Below, piece after piece: positions 46,665 through 55,574 of a stretch of 64,000 bases of DNA. Source of the stretch: Selenomonadales bacterium 4137-cl (GTDB taxonomy: Bacteria > Bacillota > Negativicutes > Sporomusales > UBA7701). The position numbers were made by a program, and so were the translations under genes. The stretch is from positions 1,648,501 to 1,712,500 of the forward strand of contig JAUOZS010000001.1 of NCBI GenBank assembly GCA_032334055.1, given 5' to 3'. The number at the start of each line of letters is the position of its first letter. Position 1 is the stretch's first letter. The notes beneath the pieces are model-generated. The model was not told the DNA's origin, did no database searches, and saw only the letters and a program-made list of their open reading frames with translations.

Positions 46665-47990
46665 CTGAAAGCCGGATTCATCAGTCTCGGCTGTGCGAAG
46701 AATCTCGTCGACACCGAGGTTATGCTCGGCCTCCTGGCCGCGCGCGATATCGAAATAACCGACGACCCAGGCGAAGCCGAGGTAATCATCGTCAACACCT
46801 GCAGCTTTATCGACGCAGCCAAAGAAGAGTCGGTCGCCACCATCCTGCAGGCGGCCGATTATAAGCAGGACGGCAATTGCCGGGCGCTGATCGTGGCCGG
46901 TTGCCTCGGCCAGCGTTACCGCGAGGAACTTCTCGACGAGCTGCCGGAGGTGGATGCCGTCGTCGGCACCGGCGCCTGGCACCGCATCGGCGAGGCCATT
47001 GACGCCGCTCTTGCCGGCCGACGCCTGGTGCTGGCCGGCGACAGCGAGACGATTTACGACCATACCATGCCGCGCCTGGTGACCACGCCTACGTACAGCA
47101 GCTATGTCAAGATCGCCGAGGGCTGCAGCAACTGCTGCTCGTTCTGTGTGATCCCCAGGCTAAGGGGCAAATTCCGCAGCCGCCCGGTCGAATCGGTGGT
47201 CGCCGAGGTGGAACGGCTCGTCGCCCAAGGGACTAAGGAGATAAATCTCATCGCCCAGGACACCACTAGCTACGGCCGCGACCTTTACGGCCAGCCCCGC
47301 CTCGCCGATCTCCTGCGGGCGCTCGTGAAGGTGGAAGGGCTGGTGTGGCTGCGGCTGCTTTACTGTTATCCGCGCTATTTCAGCGATGAACTGATCGAGC
47401 TTATCGCTGCCGAGCCGAAAATCTGCAAGTATGTCGATTTGCCCTTGCAGCACGCCCACGACGATATCCTCGGCGCTATGAACCGCCGCGACAGCCGCGC
47501 CGACACCGAAAGGCTGCTGGCGAAGATCCGCGCCTCGATCCCCGGCGTCGCGATCCGCACCTCGTTCATAGTGGGCTTTCCCGGCGAAACGGCGGAGCAT
47601 TTCGCCGCGCTCCGCGATTTCGTTACAGCCCAGCGTTTCGACCATGTCGGCGTGTTCACCTACTCGCAGGAGGACGAAACCGACGCCGGCCGGCGCCCGG
47701 ACCAGATCGCCGATGAAGTCAAGCAGGAACGTTACCATACGCTCATGGCTATTCAGGCGAAGATTTCCGAGGAGATCGGCGCCACCCTCGTCGGCCGGGA
47801 GCTTGACGTCCTGGTGGAAGGAACGGAGGAGGACGGGGTGGTCCGCGGCCGCTCTTACCGCGAGGCCCCGGACGTCGATGGGCGCGTCTATGTCGAAAAC
47901 GCCGCCGCCGAACCCGGATGTTTCATCAAAGCCCGCGTCGTCCAGGGTTTTGCTTATGACCTGCTTGCGGAGCGAAGCGAAGAAGAATAA
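46665..47990 (+). CDS. rimO: Ribosomal protein uS12 methylthiotransferase RimO, CTG start
   Basis: RimO adds a methylthio group to the conserved Asp of ribosomal protein S12. The first cluster cysteine (Cys10 in FISLGCAKN) lies upstream of the first ATG (46722), so the real start must be earlier. Between the preceding in-frame stop (46644) and Cys10 there is no ATG, GTG or TTG. CTG 46665 has AAGGGGGAA 8 bases upstream and gives the expected MKAGFISLGC beginning. Other cysteines are Cys46 (VNTCSF) and Cys80 (AGCLGQR). The radical SAM triad is Cys154, Cys158, Cys161. A TRAM domain ends the 441-residue protein. Confidence 0.92.
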   Translation: MKAGFISLGCAKNLVDTEVMLGLLAARDIEITDDPGEAEVIIVNTCSFIDAAKEESVATILQAADYKQDGNCRALIVAGCLGQRYREELLDELPEVDAVVGTGAWHRIGEAIDAALAGRRLVLAGDSETIYDHTMPRLVTTPTYSSYVKIAEGCSNCCSFCVIPRLRGKFRSRPVESVVAEVERLVAQGTKEINLIAQDTTSYGRDLYGQPRLADLLRALVKVEGLVWLRLLYCYPRYFSDELIELIAAEPKICKYVDLPLQHAHDDILGAMNRRDSRADTERLLAKIRASIPGVAIRTSFIVGFPGETAEHFAALRDFVTAQRFDHVGVFTYSQEDETDAGRRPDQIADEVKQERYHTLMAIQAKISEEIGATLVGRELDVLVEGTEEDGVVRGRSYREAPDVDGRVYVENAAAEPGCFIKARVVQGFAYDLLAERSEEE

Positions 47991-48027
47991 TAGCGATGTC
48001 TTTTCACACGTTGGTGGACCGATCCAG

Positions 48028-48127
48028 AATCCCCCAGAAAACTTGGCGGACCGGGCGAGCGAGCGGAGACAGTACTGCGCAAAGTACGGCAAGCAAGCTG
48101 GCAGGACCAACAACGTGACTGGGGGTT
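48028..48127 (+). other. Long-range stem-loop upstream of cinA
   Basis: In the 222-base rimO-cinA gap, AATCCCCCAG (48028-48037) can pair with CTGGGGGTT (48119-48127), enclosing about 80 bases. These contain a further GTACT/AGTAC hairpin (about 48072-48087). No gene with a ribosome binding site is found in the gap. The element may be a leader RNA or the remains of a lost gene. Confidence 0.35.
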
Positions 48128-48212
48128 ATTCATGTCCGGACGCACGGCCGTATCAGGCCTGCGAAAGGAATCGGGCAAACAACCGCGAAGATTCATACGG
48201 GGTGATATAATA

Positions 48213-49457
48213 ATGATAGTGGAAATCGTCAGTACTGGTACGGAGCTGCTCCTTGGGCAGATAGTGAATACCAACGCGCCTTATATGGCCAGGCGGCTCA
48301 ACGAGATCGGCTTCGACGTCCTTTTCCAGTCCACGGTCGGCGACAACCGGGTGCGGATGACCCAGGTCTTGTCGACCGCGCTCGCCAGGGCCGACATCGT
48401 GATTACTACCGGCGGCCTCGGTCCCACACAGGGAGACATCACCAAAGAGGTATCCGCCGAATTGCTGGGGCGCCCCATGCAACTGCACGCCCCCAGCCTC
48501 GAAAACATAAAGCGCTTTTTCGCCTCCCGCCGCCTCACGATGCCTGACAACAACATCCGCCAGGCCATGTTTCCCGAAGGGGCCATAGTTCTCGACAACG
48601 CGCGGGGCACTGCTCCCGGCGCGGTGATCGAAGCGGACGGAAAAACCGTGATTCACCTGCCGGGACCACCCCACGAGATGGAGCATATGCTTGAGAACGC
48701 CGTTATCCCGTACCTCCGCGAGCGTTTTGAGCTGCAGGGGACCATCCTCTCCAAAGTCCTGAGGACCTTTGGCCTCGGCGAATCGTCGCTCGAAGAGCGT
48801 ATCAAGGACTATATCAAAAACCAGGGCAACCCAACGATTGCGCTGCTGGCGCGCAACGCCGAAATCCATGTGCGGCTGACGGCCAAGGCGTCGTCCGATG
48901 CGGAAGCGCGGGCGCTGATCGCCGATCTTGAAGGGCGCTTGCGCGCGCACATCGGCGAGTACATATTCGGCGAGGATGAAGATACGCTGGAGGCGGTCGT
49001 CGGCCGTCACCTGGCCGCGCAAAACCTCACGCTCGCCCTCGCCGAGTCATGCACCGGCGGTCTCGTAAGCAGCAGACTCACTGATGTTCCCGGCAGTTCG
49101 GCGTATCTTGCCGGGGCAGTGGTGTGCTATAGCAACGAGGTCAAGACGTCCGCTGTCGGCGTTCCGGCCGAGATTATCGCCGCCCACGGCGCGGTCAGCG
49201 GCGAGACCGCCATAGCAATGGCGGAGGGCATCCGCGACCGTTTCCGGACAGACCTCGGCATCGGCATCACCGGCATCGCCGGCCCCGGCGGCGCTGTACC
49301 CGGCAAGCCGGTCGGCCTGGTCTTCATAGCCATTGCCGGCCCGTCGGGCACGAAGTGCTTCGGGTATAACCTGACCGGGCCGCGCTCGTTCATCAGGCAC
49401 CGTACGGCACTGGCCGCGCTTAATCATCTGCGCCAGTATGTTTTAGGCGTTATATAG
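48213..49457 (+). CDS. cinA: CinA family nicotinamide-nucleotide/ADP-ribose hydrolase
   Basis: ATG 48213 is chosen because GGGGTGAT lies 8 bases upstream and homologues begin MIVEIVSTGTELLLGQ; a reading frame to 48132 is not supported. The N-terminal COG1058 domain (about 1-170) has the molybdopterin-binding-like TTGGLGPTQGDITKE. The C-terminal PncC-type deamidase domain (about 255-410) has TLALAESCTGGLVSSRLTDVPGSS and GIAGPGGAVPGKPVG. CinA cleans up pyridine nucleotides and is co-expressed with recA in competent bacteria. Here a helicase and rpmE lie between them. Confidence 0.95.
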   Translation: MIVEIVSTGTELLLGQIVNTNAPYMARRLNEIGFDVLFQSTVGDNRVRMTQVLSTALARADIVITTGGLGPTQGDITKEVSAELLGRPMQLHAPSLENIKRFFASRRLTMPDNNIRQAMFPEGAIVLDNARGTAPGAVIEADGKTVIHLPGPPHEMEHMLENAVIPYLRERFELQGTILSKVLRTFGLGESSLEERIKDYIKNQGNPTIALLARNAEIHVRLTAKASSDAEARALIADLEGRLRAHIGEYIFGEDEDTLEAVVGRHLAAQNLTLALAESCTGGLVSSRLTDVPGSSAYLAGAVVCYSNEVKTSAVGVPAEIIAAHGAVSGETAIAMAEGIRDRFRTDLGIGITGIAGPGGAVPGKPVGLVFIAIAGPSGTKCFGYNLTGPRSFIRHRTALAALNHLRQYVLGVI

Positions 49458-49469
49458 CCGCAATACCGT

Positions 49470-49486
49470 GTCGCAGCTGCTGCGAC
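49470..49486 (+). repeat. Short palindrome between cinA and the helicase gene
   Basis: GTCGCAG and CTGCGAC flank a CTG centre. No T-run follows, so a terminator role is doubtful. Confidence 0.4.
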
Positions 49487-49530
49487 CATTAACACAAAGC
49501 CTTAATCAATAATTTAGGAGGAAAGCATTC

Positions 49531-51111
49531 TTGAAACACAGTAACGAAGCAGGCTTTTTCGGCGGAATTCAGCTCAGTAAGAAAATTCTCGCCGCCATTA
49601 CCGAGATGGGCTTCGAGGAACCATCTCCCATCCAAACGCAGACCATCCCCCTCGTCGCCGCCGGCCGCGATGTTCTCGGCCAGGCCCAGACAGGCACCGG
49701 CAAAACGGCTGCCTTCGGCATACCGATCATGGAAAAGCTCAACCCCGACAGCCGCCAGGTTCAGGCGCTTGTCCTCACGCCAACCCGCGAACTGGCCAAT
49801 CAGGTCGCCGAAGAACTGGCCAAAATCGGCAAGTTCCGGCGGATTAAAACGCTGCCTGTTTACGGCGGCCAGCCGATCGACAGGCAGATAAGGGCCCTGA
49901 AGTTCGGCGTCCAGGTGGTCATCGGCACGCCCGGCCGCTTGCTCGACCACATCCGCCGCGGCACGATCAAGCTCGGCCATGTTCAGACTCTGGTGCTGGA
50001 CGAAGCTGACGAGATGCTCGACATGGGCTTCATCGACGACATTGAGGATATCCTGAAGGCTGTGCCCGGGGAACGGCAGACACTCCTATTTTCGGCCACC
50101 ATGCCGCTGCAGATCAAATCGCTCGCCAACCGCTACATGCAAGATCCGGTCGAGGTTTCTGTAAGCCGCGAGAATATCACCGTGCCCCTCATCGATCAGT
50201 TCTACTATGAGACGCGGGACCGGCTCGACGGCCTTTGCCGGGTGTTGGAGACGGAAAGCAATGCCCGGGCGATCGTATTCTGCCGCACCAAGAAAGGGGT
50301 CGACGAACTTACGGCTTCCCTGCAGGCCAGGGGCTTCATGGCCGACGGCCTCCACGGCGATCTGACCCAGTCCCAGCGCGACAGGGTGATGAAGAAATTC
50401 CGCGATAACCATCTGGAGATCCTCGTCGCCACCGATGTCGCGGCCCGCGGCCTCGATATCGAACACGTTACCCATGTCATCAACTTCGATATTCCGCAAG
50501 ACCCCGAATCTTACGTCCACCGCATCGGCCGCACCGGGCGGGCGGGGCGCAAGGGGGTGGCGATTACCTTTATCGAGCCGCGTGAGTTCCGCCAGCTCAA
50601 GCTGATCGAAAAGTCGACCAAGACCCGTATCATCCGCGGCCAACTGCCGTCGTCGGCCGACATCCTCGATCGCCAGCGCGAGGCGCTCAAGGGTCGCCTC
50701 GTCTATGTGATGGAACAGGGCGACTACACCGCTTACCACGACGTGGTCGCCGACCTGGCCCCCGACTACGACGGCCTCGATATCGCCGCCGCCGCTCTCA
50801 AGCTCCTTCTCGAAGGCTTCCGCGAGAAAAACGACGATAAAACGCATTTTGCTGATACCGGCGCCAAGAAAGGCATGGTCCGCTTGTTTATCAACATCGG
50901 TCGCGCCCAGAAAATCCGTCCCGAGGACATCGTCCGCACGTTTGCCGAAGAGGCCGACCTTACCGGCAACCTCATCGGCGCCATCGACATCTATGACAAG
51001 TTCAGCTTCGTAGAGGTGCCGGCCGATGTGGCCGAAAGGGTCATCGCGGCTATGCACAAGAATACAATCAAGGGCTACAAAATAAACGTCGAACCCGCCA
51101 AGGCAAGATAA
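49531..51111 (+). CDS. DEAD-box RNA helicase with DbpA-type RNA-binding domain
   Basis: TTG 49531 is preceded by TTAGGAGGAAA. The two RecA-like domains show AQTGTGKT (motif I, near residue 52), LTPTRELA, DEAD (157-160), SAT, and in the second half VARIGRTGRAG-type motif VI (HRIGRTGRAGRKG). The C-terminal 75 residues (GMVRLFINIGRAQKIRPEDIVRTF...) form a DbpA/CsdA-type RNA-recognition domain. That suggests a role in ribosome assembly, or cold-shock RNA remodelling like CshA/DeaD. A specific paralogue name is not safe. Confidence 0.94.
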   Translation: MKHSNEAGFFGGIQLSKKILAAITEMGFEEPSPIQTQTIPLVAAGRDVLGQAQTGTGKTAAFGIPIMEKLNPDSRQVQALVLTPTRELANQVAEELAKIGKFRRIKTLPVYGGQPIDRQIRALKFGVQVVIGTPGRLLDHIRRGTIKLGHVQTLVLDEADEMLDMGFIDDIEDILKAVPGERQTLLFSATMPLQIKSLANRYMQDPVEVSVSRENITVPLIDQFYYETRDRLDGLCRVLETESNARAIVFCRTKKGVDELTASLQARGFMADGLHGDLTQSQRDRVMKKFRDNHLEILVATDVAARGLDIEHVTHVINFDIPQDPESYVHRIGRTGRAGRKGVAITFIEPREFRQLKLIEKSTKTRIIRGQLPSSADILDRQREALKGRLVYVMEQGDYTAYHDVVADLAPDYDGLDIAAAALKLLLEGFREKNDDKTHFADTGAKKGMVRLFINIGRAQKIRPEDIVRTFAEEADLTGNLIGAIDIYDKFSFVEVPADVAERVIAAMHKNTIKGYKINVEPAKAR

Positions 51112-51142
51112 AGGCGGAGGGCTAACGCCCTCCGCCTTTATT
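51110..51142. terminator. Bidirectional terminator between the helicase gene and rpmE
   Basis: AAAGGCGGAGGGC and GCCCTCCGCCTTT form a perfect 13-bp stem with a TAAC loop between the two convergent genes. Confidence 0.88.
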
Positions 51143-51146
51143 CTTC

Positions 51147-51359
51147 CTACAGGTCTTTCTTGTCGAGGCCGAATCTCTTCGTGAACCGTTCCAACCGTCC
51201 GGTCGTATCCACTATCTTCTGCACCCCGGTGAAGAAGGGGTGGCATTTTGAGCAAACGTCAACTTTCAGGGCCTTCCTCGTCGAGCCGGTGACGAAACTG
51301 TTGCCGCAGGCGCAAGTGACGGTTGCCTGGTGGAACTGGGGATGGATTTTTTCCTTCAA
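51147..51359 (-). CDS. rpmE: 50S ribosomal protein L31 (zinc-binding C+ form)
   Basis: The 70-residue protein has the zinc-ligand pattern CxC then CxxC ([15 protein letters not shown]) of the C+ form of L31, which is used when zinc is plentiful. The start is ATG 51359, with AAAGGAGG upstream on the minus strand. A second zinc-independent L31 copy is not seen here. It is convergent to the helicase gene; its promoter must lie in the 190-base gap shared with divergent recA. Confidence 0.95.
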   Translation of the reverse strand: MKEKIHPQFHQATVTCACGNSFVTGSTRKALKVDVCSKCHPFFTGVQKIVDTTGRLERFTKRFGLDKKDL

Positions 51360-51487
51360 CGCCAGACCTCCTTTAGAATAATTTCATAAGCTCAAATATT
51401 CTCCCAATTCTAAATAGTTCCTGCCAGCCAAGATAATTTTTACTATATTTACCTGTTCGCCGTACCGGACGACAAATATTTTCATTG

Positions 51488-51517
51488 TTGACAGACCGAA
51501 CAGGCGTTTGGTAAAAT
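51488..51517 (+). promoter_or_regulatory. recA promoter
   Basis: Consensus TTGACA (51488-51493) and TAAAAT (51512-51517) are 18 bases apart, about 30 bases upstream of recA. Confidence 0.88.
51497..51510 (+). promoter_or_regulatory. LexA (SOS) operator of recA
   Basis: CGAACAGGCGTTTG matches the Gram-positive LexA box CGAAC-N4-GTTYG. It sits between the -35 and -10 elements, where repressor would block polymerase, so recA is probably DNA-damage inducible. Confidence 0.9.
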
Positions 51518-51546
51518 AAGGCTAGAAATTGTATGGGAGGACAAGC

Positions 51547-52584
51547 ATGGATAAGGTTAAGGCTCTTGAGCATACACTGCGCCAGATCGAAAAGGATCAT
51601 GGCAAGGGTTCGATCATGAAGATGGGCGAGATCGCCGCCAAGATGAATATCGACGTAATACCCAGCGGCGCGCTGTCGCTGGATGTCGCCCTCGGCGTGG
51701 GCGGCATTCCCCGCGGCCGGGTGGTGGAGATCTACGGCCCCGAGTCGTCCGGCAAGACGACGGTTGCGCTCCATATCATCGCCGAAGCCCAGAAGGCGGG
51801 CGGCATTGCCGCGTTCATCGATGCCGAGCACGCCCTCGATCCCATTTATGCCAAAAAACTGGGCGTCGATATCGACAACCTGCTCATCTCCCAGCCCGAC
51901 TACGGCGAGCAGGCCCTGGAAATCGCCGACGCGCTGGTGCGCAGCGGCGCGATCGACGTTATCGTCGTCGACTCGGTTGCCGCCCTCGTGCCCAAAGCGG
52001 AGATAGAGGGGGAGATGGGCGATTCGCACGTCGGCCTCCATGCCCGCCTTATGTCCCAGGCGTTGCGCAAACTGACGGGCATCATCTCGAAATCCCGCAC
52101 TTCGGCGATTTTCATCAACCAGATCCGCGAGAAGGTCGGCGTGATGTTCGGCAACCCCGAAACGACCACCGGCGGGCGGGCCCTCAAGTTCTATGCCTCC
52201 GTCCGCCTCGAAGTCCGCAAGTCCGAGACCATCAAGCAGGGCAACGACATCGTCGGCACGCGCACCAGGGTCAAGGTCGTAAAGAACAAAGTCGCGCCGC
52301 CTTTCAAGCAGGCCGATTTCGACATTATGTACGGCGAGGGCATCTCCCGCGCCGGCTGCATCGTCGACATGGGCACCGGGCTTGACATAATCAGCAAGAG
52401 CGGTGCGTGGTATTCCTACGGCGAACACCGTCTCGGACAGGGGCGGGAGAATGTCAAGGATTTCTTCCGCGAAAACCCGAATATCGCCGACGATATCGAA
52501 GCCAAGATCCGCGAATCGCTGCTGGCCGGCGTCCTAAAGGTTTCCAGCGCGGCGGCCGAAGCCGACGATGACCTCGCCGAGTAG
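51547..52584 (+). CDS. recA: Recombinase RecA
   Basis: RecA forms filaments on single-stranded DNA, carries out strand exchange and stimulates LexA cleavage. ATG 51547 has GGGAGGA upstream. The 345 residues include Walker [10 protein letters not shown] (near 66-74), Walker [16 protein letters not shown], the MAW segment GPESSG and the L2 loop region [30 protein letters not shown]. recX overlaps its 3' end by 17 bases. The promoter contains a LexA box. Confidence 0.99.
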   Translation: MDKVKALEHTLRQIEKDHGKGSIMKMGEIAAKMNIDVIPSGALSLDVALGVGGIPRGRVVEIYGPESSGKTTVALHIIAEAQKAGGIAAFIDAEHALDPIYAKKLGVDIDNLLISQPDYGEQALEIADALVRSGAIDVIVVDSVAALVPKAEIEGEMGDSHVGLHARLMSQALRKLTGIISKSRTSAIFINQIREKVGVMFGNPETTTGGRALKFYASVRLEVRKSETIKQGNDIVGTRTRVKVVKNKVAPPFKQADFDIMYGEGISRAGCIVDMGTGLDIISKSGAWYSYGEHRLGQGRENVKDFFRENPNIADDIEAKIRESLLAGVLKVSSAAAEADDDLAE

Positions 52585-53020
52585 AGCCTGTCTGCCGGCG
52601 GCGGTTAAGCTGCTTGCCGCCCGCGACCACAGCGAACAGGAACTGCGGCGGAAGCTGCTCCGCCGCTACGGCGGGGAGGAGACGGACGCCGCCCTTGCCG
52701 TCCTGAAGGCGCGCGGCTATTTGAACGATGATTACCTGGCCGGCCGTCTGGCTGCCAGGTATATCGAGGACGGACAGCATGGCCGCCTCGGTATCCGCCG
52801 CCGCCTTATGGAGCGTGGCCTGTCGAAGACGGCGGTCGACGCCGCTCTGGCCGGCTATGACCCGTCGGGGGAATATGACCGGGCGATTGCTCTGGCCGCT
52901 CGCCGCTTTCCAAGGGCGACGGCGGCCGATGCCCCCAAGGTCGGCCGTTTTCTCGCCGCCCGCGGCTTCGATGGCGAGACGGTTCTGGCCGTTCTTCGCC
53001 ACGCCTACGGCTACGACTGA
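52568..53020 (+). CDS. recX: Regulatory protein RecX
   Basis: RecX binds RecA filaments and limits their activity. The 150 residues contain the three-helix repeats typical of the family: [50 protein letters not shown] and [21 protein letters not shown]. It starts inside the end of recA (ATG 52568) and so is translationally coupled to it. No terminator of its own is clear. Confidence 0.93.
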   Translation: MTSPSRACLPAAVKLLAARDHSEQELRRKLLRRYGGEETDAALAVLKARGYLNDDYLAGRLAARYIEDGQHGRLGIRRRLMERGLSKTAVDAALAGYDPSGEYDRAIALAARRFPRATAADAPKVGRFLAARGFDGETVLAVLRHAYGYD

Positions 53021-53070
53021 CCAGGCCCCCGGATGTCGACAGGTTTTACCGTGTAAGACATTTTGTCAAC

Positions 53071-53099
53071 TTGACACTTGTTTGAAAAACATTTACAAT
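53071..53099 (+). promoter_or_regulatory. Promoter of rny
   Basis: Consensus TTGACA (53071-53076) and TACAAT (53094-53099) are 17 bases apart in the recX-rny gap. A further TATGAT (53117-53122) could give a second start. Confidence 0.85.
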
Positions 53100-53159
53100 T
53101 AGATTGGCCAAACGTGTATGATAGTTGAATTACAGGGATAGCAATCGGTGAACATGTTT

Positions 53160-53183
53160 AAAAGCCGAGTTGATACTCGGCTT
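53160..53183 (+). promoter_or_regulatory. Leader hairpin of rny
   Basis: AAAGCCGAG and CTCGGCTTT pair around TTGATA, about 20 bases upstream of the ribosome binding site. Only ACCCGT follows, so it is not a strong terminator. It may stabilise the rny mRNA or be an attenuator. Confidence 0.5.
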
Positions 53184-53208
53184 TACCCGTATCTTAACGG
53201 AAAAGGAG

Positions 53209-54756
53209 GTGGAAACTATCACTTTTGAACTAATCATTGCTGCGGTCGTTGCCGGACTGCTAGGAGCCGGCATCGGTTATTACATTAGGCGTAATATCGC
53301 CGAGTCCAAGATCGCCCTTGCCGAAGACGCCGCCAAAAGGATTTTGGAGGACGCGCAAAAAGCCAGCGAATCCAAGAAAAAGGAAGCGTTGGTGGAAGCC
53401 AAGGAAGAGATCCACAGACTAAGAACCGAAGCTGACCGCGAAATCAAGGAACGCCGCACTGAGCTCCAGAGGCAGGAACGCCGGCTGGTGCAAAAGGAAG
53501 AGAATCTCGACCGTAAGATCGATTCGCTGGAGAAAAAGGAAGAGTCACTCAGCCGCAAGGAAGCTGATTTGGAGAAGAGCCAGGAAAAAATCAACGAGCT
53601 GTACGCCAGACAACTGGCTGAGCTGGAAAGATTGTCAGGCCTGACTTCGGATGAAGCCCGCAACCTCCTGTTGGCCAACGTCCAGGAAGAGATCAAGCAC
53701 GAGACGGCGATGCTCATTAAGGAACTTGAGCAGCAAGCCAAGGACGAAGCCGATAAGAAGGCCCGGGAGATCATATCTCTCGCCATCCAGCGCTGCGCCG
53801 CCGACCATGTGGCAGAGACGACGGTATCGGTGGTGGCCCTGCCCAACGATGAAATGAAGGGCCGCATCATCGGTCGCGAAGGCCGCAACATCCGTACCCT
53901 GGAAACGCTCACCGGCATTGACCTCATCATCGACGATACTCCTGAGGCGGTTATCCTGTCCGGATTTGATCCCGTCCGGCGGGAAGTGGCCAGAATCGCT
54001 CTCGAGAAACTGATCGTCGACGGCCGAATCCATCCTGCCCGCATCGAAGAAATGGTCGAGAAGGCCCAAAAGGAAGTCGAACAGAAGATCAAGGAGGCTG
54101 GCGAGCAAGCTACGTTCGAGACCGGTGTCCACGGCCTGCACCCCGAGATCATCAGACTGCTCGGGCGTCTTAAATACCGCACCAGCTACGGGCAGAACGT
54201 CCTCAAACATTCCATCGAGGTCGCCCATCTGGCCGGTGTCATGGCCGCCGAACTCGGCGTTGACGTGATGCTCGCCAAACGCGCCGGCCTTCTTCACGAC
54301 ATCGGCAAAGCGGTTGACCACGAGGTGGAAGGCCCGCATGTCACCATCGGCGCCGACCTTGCCAAGAAATACCGCGAGTCGGCTGAAGTAATCAACGCCA
54401 TCGCCGCTCATCACGGCGACGAGGAGCCCAAGACTGTCCAAGCGGTGCTTGTGGCCGCCGCCGACGCAGTGTCGGCAGCCCGGCCAGGAGCCCGTCGCGA
54501 GACCCTGGAAAGCTATCTCAAGCGCCTCACGCGCCTTGAAGAAATCGCCGATTCTTTCGATGGTGTTGACAAGTCGTTCGCCATTCAGGCCGGACGCGAA
54601 GTCCGCATAATCGTAAAACCCGACAAGATCGACGATCTGACTGCGATCCGCCTTGTCCGCGATATAGTGAAAAAGATCGAGAACGAGCTGGAATACCCAG
54701 GTCAGATAAAAGTAACGGTAATCCGGGAAACCCGCGCGGTGGATTACGCGAAATAA
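53209..54756 (+). CDS. rny: Ribonuclease Y
   Basis: RNase Y is the membrane-anchored endoribonuclease that starts most mRNA decay in Firmicutes. A single N-terminal helix ([21 protein letters not shown]) is followed by a long coiled coil (about 30-195), a KH domain ([30 protein letters not shown]), and the HD phosphodiesterase domain with the catalytic pair in [12 protein letters not shown]. The start is unclear. The perfect AAAGGAGGTGG site places ATC 53218 at ideal spacing (8), giving the family-like beginning ITFELI; GTG 53209 lies within the site. TTG 53170 falls in a hairpin. GTG is given here provisionally. Confidence 0.93.
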   Translation: METITFELIIAAVVAGLLGAGIGYYIRRNIAESKIALAEDAAKRILEDAQKASESKKKEALVEAKEEIHRLRTEADREIKERRTELQRQERRLVQKEENLDRKIDSLEKKEESLSRKEADLEKSQEKINELYARQLAELERLSGLTSDEARNLLLANVQEEIKHETAMLIKELEQQAKDEADKKAREIISLAIQRCAADHVAETTVSVVALPNDEMKGRIIGREGRNIRTLETLTGIDLIIDDTPEAVILSGFDPVRREVARIALEKLIVDGRIHPARIEEMVEKAQKEVEQKIKEAGEQATFETGVHGLHPEIIRLLGRLKYRTSYGQNVLKHSIEVAHLAGVMAAELGVDVMLAKRAGLLHDIGKAVDHEVEGPHVTIGADLAKKYRESAEVINAIAAHHGDEEPKTVQAVLVAAADAVSAARPGARRETLESYLKRLTRLEEIADSFDGVDKSFAIQAGREVRIIVKPDKIDDLTAIRLVRDIVKKIENELEYPGQIKVTVIRETRAVDYAK

Positions 54757-54774
54757 AGCGACTCCCCAAACAAG

Positions 54775-54802
54775 AAAAACGGCCTGGCGACAGGCCGTTT
54801 TT
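54775..54802 (+). terminator. Terminator after rny
   Basis: AAAAACGGCCTG and CAGGCCGTTTTT pair over GCGA with a T-run following. Confidence 0.93.
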
Positions 54803-54907
54803 TAATTTCTGCCAACCGCCGCACCGGCAGGAATTGACCTCCGGCGACGAGAATACCCCTAATAAAAGCTGCTTTCATATTACTATTTGTACGGACGGTG
54901 AGATAAG

Positions 54908-55426
54908 TTGCCGAAGCTGCAGCAGGACTCTGAACGCATATCCCACGGCGCCAATCTGTTAATATCGATTTTGGTTCGTTATCCGGAAATCGGCACTGTC
55001 AATTATGACGCCGACACCGGCACCATCAACCTGACCTTTATGCTCTCCGGCACTCCTGCCGCAGCAGAGCTTGCCGCCATTGAAGAGCGTCTCCTCGCCA
55101 GTATCGATGCGTATCATTCCCTCGAAGGAATAAAGGACGGCAGCGCCGAGGTTTGGTGCAGCACCTGCGACCAGGTGGCCATGCTTACCCTTCGCCGCGA
55201 CGTGGGGACCCTTTCGCGGGGCGAGATCGCCCTGGTCATCGCCCTGCTCCATGAGGGCTTGCAAGATCGCCTGATAGCCGACGAAAACGACGCCATCCTT
55301 GAAGAGGACCTCCTTGTGCAGGAGGAAGTCATCGGCACCATGCTGGAGAGCATGAAACAGGATCACAACGGTAACGGGCTGATCGGCATTCGCGAAGACG
55401 GCCGCGTGCTGGTTTTTAACAAATAA
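54908..55426 (+). CDS. Hypothetical protein, 172 aa, between rny and spoVS
   Basis: It starts at TTG (54908) with only a weak GTGAG upstream. The first half looks alpha/beta (GANLLISILVRYPEIGTVNYDADTGTINLTFML). CSTC follows near residue 80. The second half is helical and acidic (DRLIADENDAILEEDLLVQEEVIGTMLESMKQ). There is no signal peptide or membrane segment. I do not recognise a family. The location in a sporulation-linked neighbourhood (spoVS next) is the only context clue. Confidence 0.75.
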   Translation: MPKLQQDSERISHGANLLISILVRYPEIGTVNYDADTGTINLTFMLSGTPAAAELAAIEERLLASIDAYHSLEGIKDGSAEVWCSTCDQVAMLTLRRDVGTLSRGEIALVIALLHEGLQDRLIADENDAILEEDLLVQEEVIGTMLESMKQDHNGNGLIGIREDGRVLVFNK

Positions 55427-55487
55427 TTACTTTTTTCGGCAATTTTATACCAAATGTTGCAATTATTTGAATTTTTCCCATGAAAAA

Positions 55488-55516
55488 AAAGGAATTTTCC
55501 TGCTAGTACCGAATAC
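55488..55516 (+). promoter_or_regulatory. Sigma-H-like promoter of spoVS
   Basis: AAAGGAATT (55488-55496) fits the sigma-H -35 pattern RNAGGAWWW. ACCGAATAC (55508-55516) fits the -10 pattern RNNGAATWW except for its last base. The spacer is 11 bases. spoVS is a known sigma-H gene in B. subtilis. Confidence 0.75.
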
Positions 55517-55574
55517 CTCAACGACGAGAACTTGTAGCTATTACGCTAAACATTGAAGGAGGGTACTTACAAGC

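Noticed and set aside
51160..51381. Plus-strand 73-codon frame
   Set aside because: Antisense of rpmE, which has the full L31 zinc pattern.
53170..53208. TTG start for rny at 53170
   Set aside because: The codon is inside the loop of a hairpin and far upstream of the clear ribosome binding site at 53202.
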